Shown piece after piece: positions 21,856 through 30,644 of a DNA stretch of 64,000 nucleotides (the stretch's first letter is position 1; each line of letters starts with the position of its first letter). The DNA is taken from contig JADCCX010000022.1 of NCBI GenBank assembly GCA_020252485.1, positions 1 to 64,000 of the forward strand. The letters are read 5' to 3'. The translations under genes and the position numbers were made by a program. The notes under the pieces are model-generated. The model saw only the letters and a list, made by a program, of their open reading frames with translations, was not told the DNA's origin and ran no database searches. The DNA is from Methylocystis sp. (lineage in GTDB: Bacteria; Pseudomonadota; Alphaproteobacteria; Rhizobiales; Beijerinckiaceae).

Positions 21856-23637
21856 ATGGCGGAGAACGCTCAACACGGCGCGTACCGCGTTCTGGCCCGG
21901 AAGTACCGGCCCAAGGGCTTCGAGGACCTGATCGGCCAGGAGGCCATGGTCCGCACGCTGCGCAACGCCTTCGAGGCCGACCGCATCCACCAGGCCTATA
22001 TCTTCACCGGCGTCCGCGGCGTCGGCAAGACCACGACGGCCCGCATCATTGCGCGGGGCCTGAATTATGAGCTAGATGACGGCAGCATCACCCGGCCAAC
22101 CATCGTCATGCCCGGGCTTGGCAGGCATTGCGAAGCGATCATCGAAAGCCGCCATGTCGATGTGATCGAGATGGACGCCGCTTCCAACACCGGCGTCGAG
22201 AACATGCGCGAGATCATCGAGGCGGTGCGCTATCGCCCGGCCTATGCGCGCTACAAGGTCTATATCATCGACGAGGTGCATATGCTGTCGAACTCGTCGT
22301 TCAATGCACTGCTGAAGACGCTGGAGGAGCCGCCAGCGCATGTGAAGTTCCTCTTCGCCACGACCGAGATCAAGAAAGTGCCGGTGACGGTGCTGTCGCG
22401 CTGCCAGCGCTTTGATCTGAAGCGCATCGACATGCCGCTGATGGTGAGCCATCTCGCCGGCATCTGCACCCAGGAGGGGATTACGATCAGCGGCGACGCG
22501 CTGGCCCTCATCGCCCGCGCTGGCGAAGGCTCGGTGCGCGATTGCCTCTCCCTGCTGGATCAGGCGATCGCCCATGGCGCGGGCTCGATCGATGCCGATC
22601 AGATCCGCGACATGCTGGGGCTGGCCGACCGGGCCCGCATCATCGATCTGTTCGAACAGGTGATGCGCGGCGATATCGCGGCGGCGCTGGCCGAACTGAA
22701 GGCCCAGTATGATTCGGGCGCCGATCCGGCGGCCATGATCACGGACCTGGCCGAATACGTCCACACGGTGACGCGCCTGAAGCTCGCGCCGGGCACAGGC
22801 AATGATCCCGCGCTGACGGAGACTGAGAAGACACGGGGCGCCGCCTTCGCGCGGGACCTGTCGATCCGCGTGCTCACCCGCGCCTGGCAGATTCTCTCGA
22901 AGGGGCTCCCGGAGGTCCAGGCGGCCCCGCGTCCCATCGTCGCCGCCGAGATGCTGCTGGTGCGCCTCGCCTACGCCGCCGATCTGCCGACCCCCGACGA
23001 GGCCCTGCGGATGCTGAAGGATGGCGCCGGCGCCATTGCCGGCGGCGCAGCCTCTCCGACGCCCCGAGGCGGCGGCGGGGGGGGCGCAGCGGCCGCGCTG
23101 GCGCGGCCGGTCATCGCCGCCGCCAATCCGGCCTTCCAGCCGCAGCCTGCGCCTGCGGCGAAGGCCGTTCCCGCACTTCGGATCGACACCCTGCCGGCGC
23201 TCGTGGCGCTGGCGACGGAGAAGCGCGATCCCCTTCTCGTCGCGGCCCTTGAGCGGGATGTGCGGCTTGTGCGCTTCGAGGACGGCGTCTTCGCATTCAA
23301 CTTGGCGCCCAACGCCGATACCGGGCTGGTGCAGCGCGTCGGACAGCGTCTGCTCGAATGGACCGGCCGCCGCTGGACGGTCGCTCTGTCGAACGAGCCG
23401 GGCGAGCCCACGATCCGCGAGGTCCGCAACGCGCGGCGGGCCGAGGAGGAGAGCCTTCGCCATAGCCATCCCGTCGTGCAGGCCGTGCTCGCCATGTTCC
23501 CCGGCGCGACCATCATCCCGTCCGTTGAAAAGAGCACAGCGCTTCCCGCCTTGCCCGACGCGTCAGCCCAGCTCGTCGTGAACGACGAGGGCGATGTGGT
23601 GGCCGGCGACAGCGACTTTACCGAAGACGATCTTTAG
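21856..23637 (+). CDS. dnaX: DNA polymerase III subunit gamma/tau
   Basis: DnaX is the clamp-loader ATPase and organiser of the replicative polymerase. The 593-residue product has an AAA+ domain with Walker [11 protein letters not shown] (52-61), IDEVHML (Walker B) and the [12 protein letters not shown] sensor-2 region. It continues with domain III, an Ala/Pro/Gly-rich linker (about 395-435) containing a run of eight G bases at 23077-23084, and a tau-type C-terminal domain. The usual zinc-binding cysteines are reduced to one, which seems normal for this group. ybaB follows 11 bp downstream. Confidence 0.96.
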   Translation: MAENAQHGAYRVLARKYRPKGFEDLIGQEAMVRTLRNAFEADRIHQAYIFTGVRGVGKTTTARIIARGLNYELDDGSITRPTIVMPGLGRHCEAIIESRHVDVIEMDAASNTGVENMREIIEAVRYRPAYARYKVYIIDEVHMLSNSSFNALLKTLEEPPAHVKFLFATTEIKKVPVTVLSRCQRFDLKRIDMPLMVSHLAGICTQEGITISGDALALIARAGEGSVRDCLSLLDQAIAHGAGSIDADQIRDMLGLADRARIIDLFEQVMRGDIAAALAELKAQYDSGADPAAMITDLAEYVHTVTRLKLAPGTGNDPALTETEKTRGAAFARDLSIRVLTRAWQILSKGLPEVQAAPRPIVAAEMLLVRLAYAADLPTPDEALRMLKDGAGAIAGGAASPTPRGGGGGGAAAALARPVIAAANPAFQPQPAPAAKAVPALRIDTLPALVALATEKRDPLLVAALERDVRLVRFEDGVFAFNLAPNADTGLVQRVGQRLLEWTGRRWTVALSNEPGEPTIREVRNARRAEEESLRHSHPVVQAVLAMFPGATIIPSVEKSTALPALPDASAQLVVNDEGDVVAGDSDFTEDDL

Positions 23638-23648
23638 GAGGCGCCATC

Positions 23649-23966
23649 ATGGATATGATGAAACTGATGAAACAGGCCCAGCAGATGCAGGCCAAGGTGC
23701 AGCAGATGCAGGCGGAGCTGGAAGAGGCCGAGACCGAGGGTCAGGCCGGCGCCGGCATGGTGAAGGTGACGCTCAGCGGCAAGGGCGTGATGAAAGGCAT
23801 CGTCATCGATCCTTCGCTGTTAAAGGAGGATGAAAAGGAAATCCTCGAGGACCTCATCCTCGCCGCCCACAATGACGCCATGCAGAAGAACGCGCGCATG
23901 ATGGACGAGAAGATGAAAACGGCGACCGTCGGCCTGCCGATCCCGCCCGGCATGAAGCTGTTTTGA
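23649..23966 (+). CDS. ybaB: YbaB/EbfC nucleoid-associated protein
   Basis: This is a small DNA-binding protein that forms a tweezer-like dimer and sits between dnaX and recR in most bacteria. The 105-residue product has the methionine/glutamine-rich N-terminal helix ([20 protein letters not shown]), the [17 protein letters not shown] core and the C-terminal [11 protein letters not shown] tail. The ATG at 23649 follows TAGGAGG. It is co-transcribed with dnaX and recR. Confidence 0.96.
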   Translation: MDMMKLMKQAQQMQAKVQQMQAELEEAETEGQAGAGMVKVTLSGKGVMKGIVIDPSLLKEDEKEILEDLILAAHNDAMQKNARMMDEKMKTATVGLPIPPGMKLF

Positions 23967-24027
23967 GAAAGAAGGTGCCCGCATCCCCGCTTCGTGACGC
24001 GGCCGATCCGAGCCGGGAGCGCTGCTG

Positions 24028-24633
24028 ATGTCCGGCGCAGTGGCCGGCCCCGAGATTGAACGGCTGATCCAGTTGCTGGCGCGCGTGCCGGGGCTGGGGC
24101 CGCGCTCGGCCCGGCGCGCTGCACTGCATCTCATCCGCAAGAAGGACGAACTGCTGGGGCCACTTGGGCAGGCCATGCAGGCCGCGGCCGAACGGATCGT
24201 CATCTGCGCGGCCTGCGGCAGCATCGACACCAGGGATCCCTGCGCCGTCTGTTCGGACCTCCGGCGCGATCCTTCCGTCATCATCGTGGTCGAAACGGTC
24301 GCGGATCTCTGGGCGCTGGAGCGGTCCGGCGCAATGCGGGCGCATTATCATGTGCTGGGCGGCACGCTCTCGCCGCTCGATGGAATCGGGCCCAAGGATC
24401 TCAACCTCGACCGGCTGATCAGCCGCGCAGCGGATCCGGCGGTCAAGGAGATCATTCTCGCCGTCAACGCCACAGTCGACGGGCAGACGACGGCGCATTA
24501 CATCACCGACCTTCTGTCGCATCTCTCCCTCAAGGTGACGCGGCTCGCCCATGGCGTGCCGGTGGGCGGCGAACTCGATTACCTCGACGAGGGAACGCTC
24601 TCCGCCGCCATCCGCCAGCGGACTGGCATGTGA
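24028..24633 (+). CDS. recR: Recombination mediator RecR
   Basis: RecR acts with RecF/RecO to load RecA onto gapped DNA. The 201-residue product has the N-terminal helix-hairpin-helix ([17 protein letters not shown]), a C4 zinc finger (CAAC and CAVC, spaced by SIDTRDP), a Toprim domain with [12 protein letters not shown], and the C-terminal Walker-B-like region ([18 protein letters not shown]). Start at ATG 24028. It is the last gene of dnaX-ybaB-recR; a palindromic repeat follows. Confidence 0.96.
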   Translation: MSGAVAGPEIERLIQLLARVPGLGPRSARRAALHLIRKKDELLGPLGQAMQAAAERIVICAACGSIDTRDPCAVCSDLRRDPSVIIVVETVADLWALERSGAMRAHYHVLGGTLSPLDGIGPKDLNLDRLISRAADPAVKEIILAVNATVDGQTTAHYITDLLSHLSLKVTRLAHGVPVGGELDYLDEGTLSAAIRQRTGM

Positions 24634-24677
24634 CTGGACAGACCACGAAGCCCTGATAGATTGTTGAAAATGTCGCT

Positions 24678-24823
24678 TGCCTGATCGTCTTTGCGAGCGA
24701 AGCGAAGCAATCCAGTCGAGGCTCGCAGGTTCTGGTGTAAACTGCCGAAAGTCCTCCGTCTGCGGCTATCGCGGACTGGATTGCTTCGTCGCTAACGCTC
24801 CTCGCAAAGACGATTCCGGCAGG
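24678..24823. repeat. Long imperfect inverted repeat between recR and corA
   Basis: The left arm TGCCTGATCGTCTTTGCGAG...AAGCGAAGCAATCCAGTC (24678-24716) is mirrored by GGACTGGATTGCTTCG...CTCGCAAAGACGATTCCGGCAGG (24773-24823). It lies between two convergent genes and could act as a bidirectional terminator. This repeat type (TCTTTGCGAGCGAAGCGAAGCAATCCA) is, to my recollection, widespread in Rhizobiales; no coding content is evident. Confidence 0.8.
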
Positions 24824-24836
24824 CCTCTGTCGAAAA

Positions 24837-25838
24837 TTAAAGCCACTTCTTCCATTTGAAGAACATATAGGGCCCGATGGCGGCGCAGAGCATCATCGTC
24901 AGCGCCATCGGGTAGCCGTATTCCCATTCGAGCTCCCACATCCCGGTCTTGAAATTCATGCCGTAGATCGACGCGACCAGCGTTGGCGGCATGAAGATAA
25001 CGGCCAGAACCGAGAAGATCTTGACGATCCGGTTCTGCTCAAGACTGACGAGGCCAAGCGTCGCATCCAGCACGAACTGCATCTTGCTGGAGAGGAACGA
25101 GGCATGCTCCTCGATCGACTGCACGTCGCGCACCGCCGTGCGCCACTCGGCCTGGAAGCCGCCGGCCCGCTTCGGCCGTTGCATGTTGGTGGAGAGATAG
25201 AGCAGCATGCGCTCCAGCGAAACCATGCTTTCGCGGACGTTGGAGATGAGGTCGCCATGGCGGCCAAGGCGGCGGATCACCTTCTGAAATCCCGCGCCGC
25301 GATCCGCCGTCGCTGCATCCGCCTCGAACACCGTCCGCGACGTCTGTTCGATCTCGTCGCCGACGCGGCGCAGGATCTCCGCCGCGCGGTCGATGATCGT
25401 CTCGATGAGCCCGTCAAGAACCGCCTCCGGCTGATGCCCGCAGCCGCCGGGCTTCACGGCGCGTGTGGCGAAATTGACGAAGGAGCGCGGTTCGTCGTAG
25501 CGCACAGTCACCAAAGCCTTCTCGGTGAGGATGAAGGAGATCGCCACGAGGTTGGGCGTCTCGGTATCCGAGTGGCAGAGAATTCGCGCCGTCATGTAGC
25601 GGGCGCTGTTTTCCATATAGAGGATGCTCGACGGCTCAATATCCTGCATTTCGTCCCGCGTGGGGATATCGATGCCGAGGAATGTTTCGATCTGGTGATC
25701 CTCCTCGCGCGTCGGCTCGACCATGTCGATCCAGATCGCATCAGACGGTATGGGCTCGCCCTTGTCCAGCACATGCCGATCGAGAAAAGCGCCTTCCCCC
25801 GGTGGGGAGGCAAAGCTTGGCTTGTGAATGATGATCAT
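24837..25838 (-). CDS. corA: Magnesium/cobalt transporter CorA
   Basis: CorA is a homopentameric inner-membrane Mg2+ channel. The 333-residue product has the large cytoplasmic N-terminal domain, a long stalk helix and two C-terminal membrane segments (about 270-291 and 303-325) joined by the selectivity motif YGMNF (GMN at 293-295). The C-terminal tail KWKKWL is basic, as in the family. Start at ATG 25838; the upstream SDR gene ends 70 bp away on the same strand. It is convergent with recR. Confidence 0.94.
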   Translation of the reverse strand: MIIIHKPSFASPPGEGAFLDRHVLDKGEPIPSDAIWIDMVEPTREEDHQIETFLGIDIPTRDEMQDIEPSSILYMENSARYMTARILCHSDTETPNLVAISFILTEKALVTVRYDEPRSFVNFATRAVKPGGCGHQPEAVLDGLIETIIDRAAEILRRVGDEIEQTSRTVFEADAATADRGAGFQKVIRRLGRHGDLISNVRESMVSLERMLLYLSTNMQRPKRAGGFQAEWRTAVRDVQSIEEHASFLSSKMQFVLDATLGLVSLEQNRIVKIFSVLAVIFMPPTLVASIYGMNFKTGMWELEWEYGYPMALTMMLCAAIGPYMFFKWKKWL

Positions 25839-25908
25839 GAGGAACCCAGGGCGGAGGCCGCACCTTGCTGTCTTCTGATGACAGCCGCAAGGCGATTGGC
25901 GCCTTTCT

Positions 25909-26769
25909 TCAGCGGATCGCCTTCAGATTCACAGGGGGCTTGCTGTCGGCGGGAACGAAGAAATCCGGCGCCAGGGGCTGGGTCGGATCGACGCGGTAAT
26001 GATCGAATTCCGTGACGCCGCGCGAGACGAGGAACGTGTCGTCGATCAGGAACTGGCCAGTCAATTCCCGCGACGGCGTCGTGAAGATCATATACGCCGC
26101 ATCCGCGAGGATATCCGGCGTGCGCGAGGCTTTCATCAGCGCATCGCCGCCCAGCAGGTTGTTCACCGCCGCCGTGGCGATGGTCGTGCGCGGCCAGAGC
26201 GCATTGACGGCGATGCCCTTGCCGCGAAGCTCGCCGGCGAACCCCAGCACACAAAGGCTCATGCCGTATTTGGCGATGGAATAGGCGAGATGCGGCGCGA
26301 ACCATTTCTCGCTCATGTCCAGCGGCGGCGATAGCATCAGGATATGCGGATTGGCTGCCTTCGCGAGATGCGGAATCGCGAATTTCGACACCATGAATGT
26401 GCCGCGCGTGTTGATCTGGTTCATCAGATCGTAGCGCTTCATGTCCACCGCCTCGGTCGAGGAGAGGTTGATGGCTGAGGCGTTGTTGACGACGATATCG
26501 AGGCCGCCGAAGGTCTCCACCGTCCTGGCGATCGCCGCCTTGACGCTCTCCTCGTCGCGCACATCGACGACGAGCGGCAGCGCCTTGCCGCCCGCCGCGA
26601 TGATGGCCTCCGCCGCAGTGTAGATTGTGCCCTCAAGCTTCGGATGCGGCTCGGCCGTCTTGGCCGCGATGACGACATTGGCCCCGTCCCTCGCCGCGCG
26701 CAGGCCGATGGCGAGCCCGATGCCGCGCGACGCGCCGGTGATGAAGAGGGTCTTGCTGTTGAGAGACAT
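25909..26769 (-). CDS. Short-chain dehydrogenase/reductase, HSDL2-like
   Basis: The product is a 286-residue NAD(P)-dependent oxidoreductase. It has the cofactor motif TGASRGIG (residues 11-18), NNAS in the core, and catalytic YxxxK as YSIAKYG. The extended form with LNPP-like and ALWPRT segments matches the hydroxysteroid dehydrogenase-like protein 2 (HSDL2) group, linked to fatty-acyl metabolism. The ribosome-binding site AAGGA overlaps the end of the preceding small gene (3-bp gap). The neighbouring acyl-CoA dehydrogenase and enoyl-CoA hydratase suggest a role in acyl-CoA oxidation; the substrate is unknown. Confidence 0.88.
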   Translation of the reverse strand: MSLNSKTLFITGASRGIGLAIGLRAARDGANVVIAAKTAEPHPKLEGTIYTAAEAIIAAGGKALPLVVDVRDEESVKAAIARTVETFGGLDIVVNNASAINLSSTEAVDMKRYDLMNQINTRGTFMVSKFAIPHLAKAANPHILMLSPPLDMSEKWFAPHLAYSIAKYGMSLCVLGFAGELRGKGIAVNALWPRTTIATAAVNNLLGGDALMKASRTPDILADAAYMIFTTPSRELTGQFLIDDTFLVSRGVTEFDHYRVDPTQPLAPDFFVPADSKPPVNLKAIR

Positions 26770-26772
26770 GGT

Positions 26773-27075
26773 TTATTCCTTCCGGATGTTCATATCGACG
26801 AAATCCACGGTCAATTCGTCGGCAATGATGATGTAGATAAGATCGATGCCCGGATGCAGTCCGTTTGGGTCTGCGCTGAACGACAACAAACGGTGTCCGC
26901 GGCCACGAAAGCGAATCGGCTGTCCAATCATATGCCCGCTCGTGCGTACCAGGTCCTCCACGCCGGACCACCAGAAGCGACATCGGGGAAATTCTTCGAA
27001 CAATCGATCAATTTGCGCGCGGGCGGCTGGATCGAATTTCAGGTCGTAGCCGTCTTTACCCGGACCAAGAAGCAT
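26773..27075 (-). CDS. Candidate RelE/ParE-like toxin partner of the Panacea protein
   Basis: The product is a 100-residue protein of unrecognised family. Its layout resembles small RelE/ParE-fold toxins: an early FDPAARAQIDRLFEEFP helix pair, a basic central stretch (PIRFRGRGHRLLSF), and a C-terminal strand pattern (IDLIYIIIADELTVDFVDM). It begins 6 bp after the DUF4065/Panacea gene, the usual layout for a toxin paired with such an antitoxin. This is inference from gene order and weak fold resemblance. It could be an unrelated small protein. Confidence 0.6.
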   Translation of the reverse strand: MLLGPGKDGYDLKFDPAARAQIDRLFEEFPRCRFWWSGVEDLVRTSGHMIGQPIRFRGRGHRLLSFSADPNGLHPGIDLIYIIIADELTVDFVDMNIRKE

Positions 27076-27081
27076 TGCCCT

Positions 27082-27600
27082 TCAGTTCTTCTCAATCCGT
27101 CGAACCCAATTCAAGGCACGTTCATCGACAGGTTGAAGAAAAGCAGCGGCGGCAGCCCTTGTTAAGGAAATCGTCTCGCCCAACTCGTGCTCGGCCCATA
27201 CATCGTCATGCGAAATCTCACTGATCTCGGATGCTGATTTTTGCCGGGCGAAAGCGATCACCTCGTCAATCACCTCCCTTTCGTCATCAGCGAAGACACT
27301 CGCATCCGGCGGGGTAACGGCTTCGAACTCCCGTCGGCTGTAATCGACGACCTTGACCCTTCGCTCGGTGATCTTGCCTAAGCGCTTGAGATGCTCCAGT
27401 TCGTCTTCAACCCCGGACGGGACAGGTCCGCGTTCGAGCTTGATGTATTCCCGCCCCGAGATTGTCCGACCGGAACGAATGAAATTGTCCCGGTCAGCGA
27501 ACCAGGCGATTTTGTTGAGCTTGACTGCACCAAGTTCGGACCCGGGCACGGCATGAATGATGTAATGAAGCAATGCGCTCAATCGATCATTTCGCATCAT
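27082..27600 (-). CDS. Panacea (DUF4065/SocA-like) domain protein, candidate antitoxin
   Basis: The 172-residue product contains the Panacea signature: KLNKIAWFADRDNFIRSG followed by REYIKLERGPVPSGVEDEL. Panacea proteins are antitoxins paired with many unrelated toxins (known from published work on DUF4065). The start at ATG 27600 is preferred over an earlier in-frame ATG because GGAGG lies 5 bp before it. A candidate promoter overlaps the end of the preceding enoyl-CoA hydratase gene. The downstream 100-residue gene is the likely partner. Confidence 0.85.
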   Translation of the reverse strand: MMRNDRLSALLHYIIHAVPGSELGAVKLNKIAWFADRDNFIRSGRTISGREYIKLERGPVPSGVEDELEHLKRLGKITERRVKVVDYSRREFEAVTPPDASVFADDEREVIDEVIAFARQKSASEISEISHDDVWAEHELGETISLTRAAAAAFLQPVDERALNWVRRIEKN

Positions 27601-27623
27601 AAAAGCCTCCAGATAGGAAAGCA

Positions 27624-27652
27624 TTCATATATCATGAGCTGTGGACTTTCAA
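27624..27652 (-). promoter_or_regulatory. Possible promoter of the Panacea module
   Basis: On the minus strand TTGAAA, a 17-bp spacer and TATGAA lie in an AT-rich patch between the enoyl-CoA hydratase stop and the Panacea start. This would let the pair be transcribed independently of the acyl-CoA genes. Confidence 0.45.
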
Positions 27653-27653
27653 G

Positions 27654-28403
27654 TCATCCCGTCTTGTTGAGGAAGGCCATGAAGGCCTTCTGTGCTTCCG
27701 CCGAGCGCAGCCGGTTGGCGAACATCAGCGCCTCTTCGTCGATGCGCTCAAGAAGCGCGTCCGGCGAGCCTTTGATCAGCTGGCGGGACAGCCGCACCGC
27801 CTCGCGCGGCTTCGCGGCGATCTCGGCGGCGGCGGCAAACCCCGCCGCCTCGATCTGATCCGAGGCAACGACCGCATTGGCGAGGCCGGCGGCGACCGCT
27901 TGCTCGGGGCCGAAGGGCCGCCCCATCACCAGCAGCTCGAAGGCGCGGGCATGGCCCATGATGCGGGGCGCCAGCAGGCTGGAGGCGGCTTCGGGCACCA
28001 ACGCCAGATTGACGAAGGGCGTCGAGAGCTTCGCCCGCTCGCTGACGAGCACATGATCGCAATGCATCAGCATCGTGGTTCCGACACCCACCGCCAATCC
28101 GTCGACGGCGGCGAGGAGCGGCTTCTCCGCAATGACAAGCGCTCGGAGGAAGGCAAGCACCTCCTGCCCGAGATTGCCGCTGGCGGCGAAGCCCGCGAAA
28201 TCCTTGAGGTCGTTGCCGGCGGAAAAGACGCCGGGCACGCCGAGAAACAGGATCGCGCCAACGGCATTGTCGCCATTGGCTGCAAGCAGCGCTTCCGCCA
28301 TGGCGCCATACATCGCCGCCGTCAGCGCGTTCTTCTTGTCCGGCCGGTTCATGCGGATGGCAAGCACGCCGCCACGGCGGGAAAGTTCAACGTGGCCGGT
28401 CAT
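27654..28403 (-). CDS. Enoyl-CoA hydratase/isomerase family protein
   Basis: The product is a 249-residue crotonase-fold enzyme. Visible features are NRPDKKNALT, the oxyanion-hole residues in FSAGNDLKDF and DGLAVGVGTTMLMHCD, and LVPEAASSLLAPRIMG. The first hydratase glutamate position is not clearly conserved, so it may be an isomerase or a divergent hydratase. The start overlaps the stop of the small DUF2283 gene by 4 bp (ATGA). It probably acts with the adjacent acyl-CoA dehydrogenase. Confidence 0.9.
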   Translation of the reverse strand: MTGHVELSRRGGVLAIRMNRPDKKNALTAAMYGAMAEALLAANGDNAVGAILFLGVPGVFSAGNDLKDFAGFAASGNLGQEVLAFLRALVIAEKPLLAAVDGLAVGVGTTMLMHCDHVLVSERAKLSTPFVNLALVPEAASSLLAPRIMGHARAFELLVMGRPFGPEQAVAAGLANAVVASDQIEAAGFAAAAEIAAKPREAVRLSRQLIKGSPDALLERIDEEALMFANRLRSAEAQKAFMAFLNKTG

Positions 28404-28597
28404 GCGGCCACTGTCATGCTCTGAAGCGCAGCTGGGGTCAGCTTCCTCCGCGCATCGAGAAGTTCAAAGCCTACAATCCGGCCACCCTCGTCAAAGTCGA
28501 AGATGACACCCTCCTGGACCTCTTCCGATTCAACGATCCGATCATCTGAAAAGCGGACATAGATCGCGTTCGCTTCCTGATCATACTCCAGTTTCAT
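28400..28597 (-). CDS. DUF2283 domain protein, candidate antitoxin
   Basis: The product is a 65-residue protein beginning MKLEYDQEANAIYVRFSDD and continuing EEVQEGVIFDFDEGGRIVGFELLDA, a clear DUF2283 match. Proteins of this family often sit next to DUF4258 proteins and are suspected antitoxins. Both ends overlap neighbours by 4 bp: the DUF4258 gene upstream and enoyl-CoA hydratase downstream. Confidence 0.85.
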   Translation of the reverse strand: MKLEYDQEANAIYVRFSDDRIVESEEVQEGVIFDFDEGGRIVGFELLDARRKLTPAALQSMTVAA

Positions 28598-28869
28598 GAT
28601 TCCCTCCCTGCATTCCGATCGAAGAATGCCGTTACAATCAGGATTGCCTCGGTCTCGACTTCATATACCACACGTAACCAGCGGCCTCCGAACTCGGCGA
28701 CCCGACCGAAGACCCGCGTGCGCTCCGGCGACATCGGATCGGAACCGGACCTTTCCGGCGAGCGAATGATCCGTTCGACCCAGATCGGATCGATCCTCCG
28801 TTCAGCCATGACGGTTTCGGCATGCTTCGTGTACGCAAATGTCCCCCGCTTTGGGCTGTCTTCGCTCAT
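28594..28869 (-). CDS. DUF4258 domain protein, candidate toxin
   Basis: The product is a 91-residue protein with the DUF4258 pattern: TKHAETVMAERRI, WVERIIRSPE, and a C-terminal WLRVVYEVET...ILIVTAFFDR. This fold is related to small RNase-type toxins. Its ATG overlaps the acyl-CoA dehydrogenase stop (28866-28869), and its own stop overlaps the DUF2283 start. The frame is open further upstream inside the dehydrogenase gene, but the conserved domain begins just after this ATG. Toxin activity is inferred from family context, not shown. Confidence 0.82.
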   Translation of the reverse strand: MSEDSPKRGTFAYTKHAETVMAERRIDPIWVERIIRSPERSGSDPMSPERTRVFGRVAEFGGRWLRVVYEVETEAILIVTAFFDRNAGRES

Positions 28870-30644
28870 TCCGCCGCGTCGATATAGGCGCTGTTGACGG
28901 CCTGCGCCCCGTCCACCACGGCATGCTCGATGCCGGGCGCGATCGAAGCGGAGTTTTCCGCGAAGAACCGGCAATCGCGGATGCGCCTGCCATGGGCGGG
29001 ATCGCTTTCCCCCGCCTGCATGGCCTCCCGCGCGGCCAGAGCCGCTTCGGCGAGATAGGCGCCGCCCGCCGCAAGCCCGAACAACCTGAGGTAAGGCGTG
29101 GCTCCCGCCAGCGCTTCCGCAGGCGAGGCTGCAATCGTCTTCAGCATCCAGTCCGTGGCGCGTTCGAGGCAATCCACCGCCTCGCGCAGCCGCTGGCCCG
29201 CCTTACCGAAGGCGGGGTCGTTGAGCCTGGAGACGGCTTCGGCGGCGGCGCGGTAGCGGGCGATGGAGGCCTTGACCGTTTCGCCTCCCGCCAGCGGCAG
29301 CTTGCGCATGACGAGATCAATCGACTGGATGCCGTTGGTGCCCTCGTAGATCGCCAGGATTCGCGCATCGCGGTAATGCTGCGCGGCGCCCGTCTCCTCG
29401 ACGAAACCCATGCCGCCATGCACTTGCACGCCGGTGGACGCCACTTCGATGCCCATGTCGGTGCTGAACGCCTTGGCGACGGGCGTCAGCAGCGAGGCTT
29501 CCTCATGCGCCGCCTTCTTGCGGGCCGGATCGGTATCGCGGTGATAGCGGTCGAGCGCCGCCGCCGTCACATAGCAGATGGCGCGGGCCGCGGCTGTCTT
29601 GGAATGCATGTCGACCAGCATCCGCTTGACGTCCGGATGCTCGATGATCGGGCTCATGCCCTCGCCCGTGGCGCCGGGCGCCTTGCCCTGCCGCCGATCT
29701 TGGGCGTAGTTCAACGCCTGCTGATAGGCGCGGTCGGCGATGGCGACGCCCTGCAAGGCCACGCCGAGGCGGGCGTTGTTCATCATCGTGAACATGCAGG
29801 CGAGGCCCTTGTTCTCCTCGCCGATCAGCCAGCCGGTGGCGCCGCCCTTGTCGCCGAACACCATCGTGCAGGTGGGCGAGGCATGGATGCCGAGCTTATG
29901 TTCAATCGAGTGGCAGCGCACGTCGTTCCGGCTGCCGTCGGGCAGCACCTTGGGCACCAGGAACAGCGAAATGCCGCGCGTTCCGGCAGGCGCACCCGGC
30001 AAGCGGGCAAGCACAAGGTGGCAAATGTTCTCCGTCAGATCATGATCGCCGTAGGTGATGTAGATTTTCTGGCCCGTGATCCGGTAGGCGCCGTCGCCGG
30101 CGGGCTCCGCCTTGCTGCGCAGCGCGGCAAGGTCGGAGCCGGCCTGCGGCTCAGTGAGGTTCATGGTGCCAGTCCACTCGCCCGAGATCAGCTTCGCGAG
30201 ATAGCGGTCCTGCAGCTCCTTCGAGCCATGGGTGGTCAGCGCCTCAATGGCGCCCATGGTCAGCAGCGGGTTGAGGGCGAAGGCGAGATTGGCGGCATTC
30301 CAGATTTCGGTGCAGGCGGAGTTCAGCAGGATCGGCAGTCCCTGACCGCCGAAGGCTTCCTGCGCGGGCAGCGCCAGCCAGCCTGAGGCGGCCCAATCCG
30401 CATAGGCCTCCTTCCAGCCCGGCGCGGTCTTCACGCCTCCGCTCCCAAGCGTCGCACCCGCGCGGTCACCCGGCCAGTTCAGCGGGGCCAGCCGCTGCTC
30501 GGCGAATTTCGCGGCTTCTTCGAGGATGGCGTCTGCCGTTGCATCGTCCAGATCGGCGTAGAGACCGTCGGCCTGTCCGCGCGCAAGCCCAGCCACATGG
30601 CGCATGATGAAGGCGATATCCTTGACGGGTGCGGCATATGTCAT
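28866..30644 (-). CDS. Acyl-CoA dehydrogenase, DmdC/AcdA-like long form
   Basis: The product is a 592-residue flavoprotein that oxidises acyl-CoA to enoyl-CoA. It has an N-terminal extension (residues 1-75) typical of the DmdC group, the FAD/substrate segment MNLTEPQAGSDL, the middle beta domain, and the C-terminal helical domain with the catalytic-glutamate region YEGTNGIQSIDL, then an extra C-terminal domain. It is the first gene of a tightly overlapping minus-strand run. It may be 3-methylmercaptopropionyl-CoA dehydrogenase or a general medium-/long-chain enzyme; sequence alone does not decide. Confidence 0.92.
   Translation of the reverse strand: MTYAAPVKDIAFIMRHVAGLARGQADGLYADLDDATADAILEEAAKFAEQRLAPLNWPGDRAGATLGSGGVKTAPGWKEAYADWAASGWLALPAQEAFGGQGLPILLNSACTEIWNAANLAFALNPLLTMGAIEALTTHGSKELQDRYLAKLISGEWTGTMNLTEPQAGSDLAALRSKAEPAGDGAYRITGQKIYITYGDHDLTENICHLVLARLPGAPAGTRGISLFLVPKVLPDGSRNDVRCHSIEHKLGIHASPTCTMVFGDKGGATGWLIGEENKGLACMFTMMNNARLGVALQGVAIADRAYQQALNYAQDRRQGKAPGATGEGMSPIIEHPDVKRMLVDMHSKTAAARAICYVTAAALDRYHRDTDPARKKAAHEEASLLTPVAKAFSTDMGIEVASTGVQVHGGMGFVEETGAAQHYRDARILAIYEGTNGIQSIDLVMRKLPLAGGETVKASIARYRAAAEAVSRLNDPAFGKAGQRLREAVDCLERATDWMLKTIAASPAEALAGATPYLRLFGLAAGGAYLAEAALAAREAMQAGESDPAHGRRIRDCRFFAENSASIAPGIEHAVVDGAQAVNSAYIDAAE

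Noticed and set aside
24677-24859. 60-codon open frame in the recR-corA gap
   Set aside because: It is a translation of the inverted-repeat element; related peptides would be found wherever the repeat occurs.
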